A DNA stretch of 64,000 nt from Vigna angularis. Taxonomy: Eukaryota; Streptophyta; Magnoliopsida; Fabales; Fabaceae. The stretch covers positions 49,759,630 through 49,823,629 of the forward strand of contig NC_068970.1 of NCBI RefSeq assembly GCF_016808095.1. Reading direction: 5' to 3'. Every line of letters begins with the position of its first letter. Position 1 is the first letter of the stretch. Positions 56,877 to 64,000 of the stretch are shown here, one piece after another. Position numbers and translations under genes: made by a program. Below the pieces are notes generated by a model. The model had not been told where the DNA came from. It saw only the letters and a list, made by a program, of their open reading frames with translations, and searched no databases.

Positions 56877-58591
56877 GACCAAATGTGGTTAAAGACTTAG
56901 GTCAAACACGCAATTTGGGGGGGTGAAAGTGTTTTAGCAAGGATATTTAAACTAAATTAAAACACAAAGTTAAACATAATTGAAAGCTGAAAGAAATGTG
57001 GAAAACATGTAAGACCGAAGGGTCCTAAAGTGAGACCGAACTATTATAAAGCGGAGACCGAACGGTCTCTAAAGAAAGGAAATGGAAATGCAGGAAATTT
57101 GGAAACCAAACGGTAAAAGCAACTTGAACAGCAAAGGTAACGGCCGAACGGTTTTACAGGTGACCAAACGGTACTAACATTGAAACCGAACGGTCTCTAA
57201 AGAAAGGCAATGGAAATGAGCACAAACACGAAAGCCGAACGGTAAAAGCAACTTGAACAACAAACGTAAAGCCTGAACAGTCTCTAACAATAAAGCATGT
57301 TAGAGACTGAACGGTGTTATTGGAAAACTGAAAAGTACTTCAGTAAAGGTAGAAACAGTAAACTTCTAGAATCAAAACGCAGCAGAAATGAAAGTAGAAA
57401 ATGCAAGAGTACAACAGAACGAAACTTAAACAACAGAACATGAATTTTCAATTGGAAAATGCACCAGAAATAGAAAATGCCTATGAACAGTAAAATGATG
57501 ATCTACAACAATAAAGAGAACGAAATGAACAGTAGAACGCAACAATGAACAATAAAAAGACCGAATGCAAAGAAGAAATGACAAAATGAAAAGTAGAAAA
57601 CCGATTGGTAGCAGCAAATGAGCAGTAAAAACATAAAATGAAGAAGAAGCTTGAGGGTAGAAATAGATTAAACTATGAAATTGCAAAGAGAATGAGTTCA
57701 ATACATGAAAAGTAAAGGAAAGCAAACCTAAAACCTCCCCCCAAAAGGGGAGAAGAAGAAGCTCCAAAACTAAAACGTAAAAGTAGGGGCTTTAAGCTCT
57801 AGAGAAATATGCTTTTAGGGTTTTATATAACCCAAAAGACCAACATGTTCTTCTAATGGGCTTGTCTTACAAAATGACCTAAAGTTGGGCCCAAATTGTT
57901 AGAGTTTGACCCAATGACATTCTAAGACGAAATTAAACTCTAATACTGAAGTGGTCACCATCTTGAAGTCCCACAATGTGCTTCCAATACTGTTGTTGAG
58001 TTTCTCATGTCACTTCATCTGACTGTTCGGTCAATAAGGGATCAGACCATTCAGTTCAGCAATGCTCTACAGGCTCAGGAACTGGTGACTTGCAGTCTTT
58101 ACAAGACTTTTCGATCATGCACTCCCAGACCGTTCGGTCATTCATTCTCAGACAACAGTGGTCTGCCATTCGTTCTCTGACCATTCGGTGCAACACTGCT
58201 GAGACCGTTTGGTTCTCTAGTGCTCGTGCATTCAGTGCAGGCTTTAGCAGATAGTTCAATATAGGATTCCATAGACCGTTCGGTGTAGGATTCTCCAGTT
58301 CGTTCGATCAGGTCTTCAATTGACCGTTCAGTTTTGTGGTATTCAATGCAATGCCTCAGTAGACCGTTCGGTCAATACTTCAACAAACCGTCGGTCAAAA
58401 CATTCAATCCCTTTCTCAACCTCTCAAACAATGATTGTCTTGCACATAATGATTGAAATAATTCAGCCCAAATAATTCAAATTAATTAAAATAAGAATTA
58501 GTCTTGAAATTAAGCCCATATAGTGAAAATGCGACAATAATTGAGAATCAAACACAATTCGGTGTGAATAGTGTAAAATAATGACTCATCA
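56877..58591 (-). repeat. 5' LTR of the gag-only gypsy element (inner end deleted)
   Basis: Pairs with 51055-52788 over its whole length. The two LTRs differ by many substitutions and small indels (for example a block 'aagctaagtgaa' near 52755 missing near 58566), so the insertion is not recent. Confidence 0.85.
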
Positions 58592-58596
58592 CCAAG

Positions 58597-58630
58597 CTTC
58601 AGTTGATGCTTCCTGGATGATTTTCCATCA
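58597..58630. mobile_element. LTR-like unit, second part (continues 50252-50968)
   Basis: CTTCAGTTGATGCTTCC...TTTTCCATCA continues the unit cut by the gag-only element, with CCAAG duplicated at the break. Confidence 0.5.
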
Positions 58631-58666
58631 ATCTCCCAAGATGGTTTCTGTTAACAGAATTTTGAT

Positions 58667-58683
58667 CTCTGGCAACGGCGTCA
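58667..58683 (-). promoter_or_regulatory. tRNA-Asp primer-binding site
   Basis: CTCTGGCAACGGCGTCA on the plus strand differs at few positions from the tRNA-Asp 3' end CCCCGGCAACGGCGCCA. It sits 6 bp from the LTR end at 58690. Confidence 0.75.
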
Positions 58684-58689
58684 AAAACT

Positions 58690-59315
58690 TGTTGAGTCTC
58701 TGACAAGTGTACCGGATCGTACAAGTAATATAAAATGGTAAGACCAAGTATCGTGTCCCAAGAGACTCTCGGCACTAGGCACTCGTGTGATAACTCGATT
58801 AATTAAGACTTAAAAGGAACGAAATCATTGGTTTAGAATGAAAATACAGAAAATAAATATGAATACAGTTTTGATCAATTGAAGAGTAGCACAACGATGA
58901 ACGGATGATGTTTATGTTATGAGATGAATATGTTGTTGGGGTTAGATTTCACCAAGTTTACTCTCATGTATATAAGAATTCTTCGTCTTTCATTAAAGTC
59001 AACGTCACTCACTAAATTACTTAAAATCTGATCCCTCGGTGAAGAATGTTTATCCTTAATTACTAGTTCATACGATTCCTAGCATCCCTAATAATTAATT
59101 CTTAAGATCAGGAGCTTAAGACGACCAAGACTCATACCCCCATCCATGAGAAATATTGCTCTTGGAAATAATTCTACAAGAACCTGAATTGTAAGGAACC
59201 TCCCGGCACTCATGCTATTCATACATCACGCTCTAAATGAGTTAAAAAAAGCAGGCATTGATCATAGAAGAATTACCCTAACAGTTAATGAAAGAAGCAT
59301 ACATTATTAAGAATT
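58690..59315 (-). repeat. gypsy LTR, distal part only
   Basis: Ends GAGACTCAACA at 58690 on the minus strand and matches 35966-36600. Similarity stops at 59315 ('aagaatt'), where the sequence switches to a different LTR family. Confidence 0.75.
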
Positions 59316-59478
59316 GTTTCGGTAGGGAATTTTTGGACTGAGAGATTAAACTTTTCTGACGTGTCCTCCTTGCTTCCAAATTCCTAGATCGCCTTCCTTC
59401 CTTCAGCCTGGACCGCTCGGTCTTTAGTGTGGACCGTGATGAAGAAATTTTCAATCCTAGAAAACGGAGTAAAAAACT
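59316..59478. mobile_element. Fragment of GGGTACCTG-type gypsy LTR plus decayed primer-binding site
   Basis: 'ggaccgctcggtctttagtgtgg' at 59411-59433 resembles the 'ccgctcggttaccttc' start of 60869. AGTTTTTTACTCCGTTTTC (minus strand) just before 59479 occupies the primer-binding position of the next LTR but has lost most identity with tRNA-Asp. Confidence 0.45.
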
Positions 59479-60866
59479 TGTTAACCCTCGATAAGTATAA
59501 CCAAATCGTATCAAGTAATAATAAATGGTAAGACCAAGTATCGTTTCCCAAGAGACTCACGACACTAAACAGTTATGTGATTACTTAACTAATTAAGACT
59601 CTAAAGAACATATTTTGGGGTTTTTAATTGCAAATGCAATAAAATAAACATGAATGCAATTTGATCAATTGAGGTTAAGCACAACAATGAATGAATGAAG
59701 TTGATGATATTGTTGTTGGGGTTTAGATTTCACCTAGTTTACTCTCATGCATATATGAATTCATCTTTCTTCATTAATGTTAATGTCACTTCATAATTTA
59801 CCTTAAACCCGATGTTTCGGAGAAGAAAGCCTAATCATTATCACTAGTTTACAATGTCTTGTCTCCCTAACAATTAATCATGCATTATAGTGAACAAAAG
59901 CTTAAAGGCAACCAACCATCATACACCTATGTCTAGGTTTATACTACTATTGCGAGAGAATCCCCAGATCTAGATTTCCCCGTATGTGTCCATATCGACA
60001 AAATCAATAATCATGACATCGAATGAGTTAAAAAATGCATGCTTTGAGCAAAGAGGAAAAACCCTAACAATTAATGAAAGAAAGCATGTATCTTAAAGAA
60101 GATCTTGAAGAACAAATTCAATACATGAGAGTTTACGAAGGTTACATCTTTCCCAACAACAATAAGGTTTAGCCCTCCATCATCATGGAAAAACTAGATG
60201 AATAATGGAATGAAAGAATGAAAGAAATAGAAAAACCTGAGAAAGAGAAGAGGGGAGCAGTCACCATCCCCAAATCTACCCCCAAGGGATGAAAAGTGTG
60301 TTTCTGTGCTTAAGCCATCAAAAGATACAATCCCTAGCACGTACAAGTCCTTAAATAGAACATAAAAATAACAGGAACCAGGGCCAAGCCCATAAACATT
60401 ACAAAAAAGTGGCCCAAGGCCCATAAAAACGCCGCTCAGCGGTATTTACCGCTCAACGGTAAGTGCGAGTCTTCAATTTTGCCCCTCAGCTGCTGTTTTT
60501 GCCCCTCAGCGGTGATTTCGGCACCTGAAAACTGGCGCTTAGCGGAAATTACCGCTCAGCGCCGCTCGGTGCAACTTTTTCTGCACTCTGGTTGACTTTT
60601 ATGCATTCTGGTTGACTGGTTGACTTTTCTTGTTGACTGGTTGACTTTTCTGCATTCCAATCATTCGGTACTTTAACTCTTCTTTCAAATCATTCCAATA
60701 ACTTATAAAATCAAGGGAATCTAGAACAAAACCATTAAATTCACCTTCAACTCTCTTATTCACAAAACTAAAGCAAAAACATGAGTTCAAGCAAGCTTCT
60801 AAGTCAAAAATGGTTTTTTTAATATCAAAATTAAGTATAAAAATAACGGTTTTTTAACCGTTATCA
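59479..60866 (-). repeat. Complete gypsy LTR (1388 bp), diverged subfamily
   Basis: Minus strand: TGATAACGGTTAAAAAACCG at 60866 to TCGAGGGTTAACA at 59479. The start is a near-perfect hairpin (ATAACGGTT TTTT AACCGTTAT on the plus strand, 60843-60864). It has a TTGACT array at 60590-60652 and GC-rich 'gccgctcagcgg' repeats at 60430-60570. Confidence 0.8.
60590..60652. promoter_or_regulatory. TTGACT (W-box-like) array, five copies
   Basis: Five TTGACT in about 60 bp (GGTTGACTGGTTGACTTTTC arrangement), with tighter spacing than in the LTRs at 14111 and 21043. Confidence 0.5.
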
Positions 60867-61426
60867 AACCGCTCGGTTACCTTCAGTCTTGTTCGTTCGG
60901 TGGACTTCATGCTTTGTCTGCTCGGTCGCCTTCTTGGTGGTGGGGGAAGGTACCTGCAAAAGGCGCTCCGACGCTCAAGTTAGGAGTGTGGTGGAAGAGC
61001 TTTGGCTCTTTGATTTAATACCCAGTGAAGAGTTATCACTATGTGAGTATTTTAGAGTAGTAGAGTGTGAGTAAAGCGTAAGTGGAACGTACCTGGCCTT
61101 TGGCCCTGTCATTGTATTTATAAGTGTTTCATAAGCCAAATAAAAATAACCTTACCTGGAAATCAAGTTAGTTACTCATAAATATCTTAATCGCTTATCA
61201 TATCTTTAATCAGATCTTCAATCAAATATTCTTGATTATTCCTTTGATAATTTTATCTTCTGCTAGACCGCTGGCCCAAAATCCATTCGGTCTGGTTGAC
61301 CTTAGTTAATGTAGTGGATGATGGCCTGGTTGACCATTGTTGTGGTGGTGACCGATCGATTAACAATTAATAACCAATCGGTATACACTATATCCGATAC
61401 ATGCCAACCCAAGTCTGAGTTAATCG
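60867..61426. mobile_element. gypsy LTR fragment (GGGTACCTG type)
   Basis: 'gaaggtacctgcaaaaggcg' and 'ctccgacgctcaagttagg' match the family at 34230-34270. Repeated CGGTC/GGTTGACC phrases and a palindromic ACCGATCGATTAAC near 61350 are present. It is cut at 61426 by the copia element. No gene. Confidence 0.55.
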
Positions 61427-62487
61427 TGTCAGGAGCGGCTGCAGCGGAATGGTTAGCGTGGAATAACAAACCAAGAGGGTTTTTAATACTAACGTGTGCC
61501 TTTTAATTTCTACTTAATTAAACTTACTTAGCAATTAACAAAGACAAATAAAGCAAGAGTAAGGTTGAGAGAAATTTGCACAGATGATTTTATCCTGGTT
61601 CGGATCTTACCAATCCTACGTCCAGTCGTTTATCTCAAACAAGATAAACCTTTTTACTAACACAAAACAATTACAAACTACAATCACAAAGATACAATTT
61701 GTAAGAGTTTAGAAAACACCTCTCTTGATACCACAAGAGATGAAACTACACCTCCTTTGAGTCTTCACAAAGGATGAACACCTCCTCCGAATACTTCACG
61801 AAGGATGATTCTCTTCCGAACACCTCCTTAGACACACCAAGGATGAACCGGCTATTTCCTCTGTCACCGTAGTAGCACTTCACCAGCTCCACAGACAAGA
61901 GTTTCACAAGCCGAACAAGAACACACAAGTCTCAAGAATTTCTGAGTATTTTGAGCACAAGGGAAGAGTTTCTGTGTCTCTGGTTTTTGTTGAGAGGAAA
62001 TGAGAGTCTATTTATAGACTCATCCAAAGACTCTTCCATTTTTCGTTTTCAGCCTTTCTTACTGTGTTAATCGATTAGCTACAGTGGTTAATCGATTAGC
62101 ACCCCAACGGATAGTCCAACGGCTTTTAAAACGGCTAGTTTTTCAAACGGCTCCTGTGTTAATCGATTAACAGCCCTTGTTAATCGATTAACGTTAATCG
62201 ATTAACACCCTGTGTTAATCGATTAACAATGCAATGCTGGGCTTCTTCATTGCGCACTGGAACAATCGATTAACACCCTCTGTTAATCGATTAGCACTGC
62301 ACAGTTTTGGCTTTTTGGCTTATATTTACATCACTTTTGAATGCATACATAAAACTACTAATTCTCCTATGTTCATACAATTATTACAAAAGATTACAAG
62401 TCTTCAAAGATCTTTCTTCATGAGTCTTGATTGTTCTTGACTTGATTTGGACATCATCAAAACTTCATCTTCATCATTTTGCTAACA
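61427..62487 (-). repeat. 3' LTR of Sirevirus-like copia element (1061 bp)
   Basis: Minus strand TGTTAGCAAAATGATGAAGA at 62487 to GCCGCTCCTGACA at 61427. It is nearly identical over long stretches to the solo LTR at 55237-56259. Eight or so TTAATCGATTAA-type palindromes lie at 62064-62305, about twice as many as in the solo LTR. The left flanking 5 bp is AATCG; the matching copy would lie beyond the window. Confidence 0.9.
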
Positions 62488-62700
62488 ATCTCCCCCTTTT
62501 TGATGATGATCAAAACCTTCTTGATTTAAAGCTTTTGGTAATAATCTGTTTTTAAAATACAACTTAAGGAAGAAACAATTGTTAGTGAACTTAGAAATAA
62601 GTTTAAGACTTTAAATATTTCTCCCCCTTTTTGATCATTATTAAAAAGTGATGTATAATTTCTCCCCCTAAATGTATTAGAAATTATACTCCCCCTCAAT
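62488..62700 (-). promoter_or_regulatory. Multiple polypurine tracts
   Basis: On the minus strand: CAAAAAGGGGGAGA directly before the 3' LTR (62488-62501), AAAAAGGGGGAGAAAT (about 62621-62636), TTTAGGGGGAGAAAT (about 62659-62673) and TTGAGGGGGAGTA (about 62689-62701). The first primes plus-strand DNA synthesis. Repeated tracts upstream of the 3' LTR are described for Sireviruses. Confidence 0.75.
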
Positions 62701-62701
62701 A

Positions 62702-63230
62702 AAAGCATGTATGTATAGAAATAATAAGAAAAGCAACATACATTTGATTGAATTTAAAGAGGCAAGCATACAAGGAAATATAAAGGGCATACACTAATAG
62801 AAACATAGAAATATAAAGTACCCCTTTAGATATCCCTCCAATTTTGTAATGAGAATCCTCTAGGTTGTTTTCATATTTTGTTTAGATCTTCATCTTGAGG
62901 ATTGTCATCATTCTTCACTTCATTTGTAAATCTTCATCATTTCCTGCATGTAATTCAAATGACTCAAGAGGTTTTGCCTCAAGGTCTACAATTTCATCAA
63001 AGACAACATGCACACATTTTTCTATTTCAATTGTTTTCCGTTTGAAAACTATATATGCTTTGTATAAAAAATTGTTCCATTTTCCTTGGAATAAAAATTA
63101 AATATTTAGAACAAAAACAATTTTTAAAACAAAAATTTCTCAAATATTGTTTTAAAGAAATTCTAAATTTTAAACAATAGGTACCCAACTATTTTGTATG
63201 GGTCCTTTGGGTTAGTTTGAAAATTTGAAA
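62702..63230 (-). other. Copia non-coding stretch where pol is expected
   Basis: Between gag and the polypurine tracts only about 0.5 kb of AT-rich sequence remains. The minus strand near 63205-63150 still shows the NPKDPYKI-like spacer after gag in a shifted frame. Protease, integrase, reverse transcriptase and RNase H are missing, so pol has been deleted. Confidence 0.6.
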
Positions 63231-64000
63231 TCATTTTACAACCCAAATATATCTACCACTTGGAACACCATAATGCTTAATTTTACATTTGTTAGATGTA
63301 TGACCCTTTTTCATACAATAAAAGCATGATACAAAGTTTGTGTTCCTATAAGTTGTTCCTTTTTCTACCCAAGTTCTATGGGTTCTATGATTATGTTTAT
63401 TTTTAATTCTAGGAACATACTTATTTTTAACAACCTTATTTTCATTATTTTTACTACATTCTCCTGAGGTTGTTTCATCTAGTAGTTTCTTATAATTAGC
63501 ACAAGATGTACACTCATCACTACTAGTAAATTTACCCTTTTCAAGAAATAAAACTCTATTTTTCAAAGTTTTATTTTCATCAATAATAGTTTCAAAATTT
63601 GTTTTTAAATTTTGATTTTCTTCAAGAGTATTTTCAAAATTCAATTTTAACTCTTTGAAATCCTTTTTCAATTTCTGATGGGTTTTATCTAATTTTTCAG
63701 ATTCTACTATTAAAGCAGCATAAATTTCATGCAACTCATTTTCACTAATTTGACTAGAATTATCAGAATCGCTAGATGTACTTACTTGGCTTCCAGCGTC
63801 GTCGTTCACCACTAAACAGATGTTTGCTTCTTCATCTGAGTAGCTTGAATCTGAAATGGTCTCATTGTCGTCTTCCCATGCGATGTACGCTTTCTTTTTC
63901 TTGAAGGATTTCTTTTCTTCACCCTTCTTTTGATTTGGGCAGTCTGCTTTTAGATGCCTCTTTTCTCCGCAACCATAGCATCGGTAATTTGAGGAAGATA
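63231..64000 (-). pseudogene. Copia gag polyprotein, C-terminal part (runs off window)
   Basis: The minus-strand frame enters from beyond 64000. Order: zinc knuckle CYGCGEKRHLKADC (about 63986-63945, CCHC intact), KKKKAYIAWEDDNETIS, acidic Ser/Asp-rich stretch, a coiled coil (LKLNFENTLEENQNLKTNFE and neighbours, about 63670-63530), and a second CCHC knuckle CFYCMKKGHTSNKC (about 63338-63297). It ends RYIWVVK at a stop near 63231, followed in another frame by the usual spacer, so there is a frameshift. In Sirevirus-type copia elements gag packages the RNA. The pol part that should follow is deleted. Confidence 0.8.

Larger units (their letters stand above)
50969..58591 (-). mobile_element. gag-only Ty3/gypsy retrotransposon with TSD CCAAG
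   Basis: LTRs are 50969-52788 (3', 1820 bp) and 56877-58591 (5', truncated at its inner end). CCAAG flanks the element at 50964-50968 and 58592-58596. On the minus strand LTRs start TGATGAGTCATTATTTTAC. The 5' LTR lacks its last roughly 86 bp and the primer-binding site, joined directly to the gag region. Only gag-related sequence is present (56784-54425); no protease, reverse transcriptase or integrase was found. A solo copia LTR (55237-56259) is nested inside. Confidence 0.85.

Noticed and set aside
58667..58683. tRNA-Asp-like sequence as a tRNA gene
   Set aside because: Only the 3' 17 bases match, next to an LTR end, so it is a primer-binding site. The same holds for 20185-20243.

Overview
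The window reads as plant nuclear DNA, most likely from a legume (Fabaceae). This is an inference from AT-rich intergenic sequence, spliced plant-type exons, several CACTA (En/Spm) transposons, a hAT element, and nested Ty3/gypsy and Ty1/copia LTRs whose primer-binding sites match plant tRNA-Asp. Most of the window is transposable elements inserted into one another. Only two ordinary host genes are supported: a small secreted Pro-rich peptide (4094-4339) and a pentapeptide-repeat secreted Pro-rich protein (31279-31902). Each has a TATA box (TATAAAAGG) at a suitable distance.

Layout, left part. A gypsy LTR remnant (1-698) abuts the 3' half of a CACTA element that ends at 3435 and carries a decayed Ulp1-like ORF2 and 140-bp tandem repeats. 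A local duplication follows (about 3437-6770 against 10577-11551). Copy 1 holds the small secreted-peptide gene and a 1.3-kb non-autonomous CACTA with a CCT target duplication. Copy 2 lacks both and shows the unoccupied target. Between the copies is a hAT remnant (8244-9305) with a perfect 8-bp target duplication. CACTA ends, a minisatellite and a copia LTR fragment fill 11552-13446.

Layout, middle. A minus-strand gypsy element (13447-22721) contains gag remnants but no recognisable pol. It is broken by a 2.6-kb solo LTR (17237-19814, TSD GACAT) and, in its 5' LTR, by an inverted LTR of the same family (21265-22609). It sits beside a copia gag/LTR remnant (22722-24090), the 3' end of another gypsy element (24091-27011), and AT-rich sequence with LTR fragments up to the Pro-rich protein gene.

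Layout, right part. A 12.4-kb CACTA transposon (36673-49068, TSD AAA, TIR CACTACAAGAAA) interrupts a gypsy LTR. It has a TNPA-type gene that reads intact through five inferred exons, a TNPD/tnp2 transposase gene with four in-frame stops, subterminal ATCCGTATATAA repeats at both ends, and a fragment of a host NRT1/PTR (NPF6-like) transporter gene, introns included. The host fragment is bracketed by a 75-bp direct duplication of CACTA sequence. Further right, a gag-only gypsy element (50969-58591, TSD CCAAG) is itself split by a solo copia LTR (55237-56259, TSD AGCTA). More gypsy LTRs follow. The window ends in a minus-strand Sirevirus-like copia element with several polypurine tracts and gag but no pol.

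The genes do not form a pathway. What the window offers is a layered insertion history that can be ordered from target duplications, plus one clear case of host-gene capture by a CACTA element. All splice junctions and family assignments come from reading the sequence by eye, without database searches.
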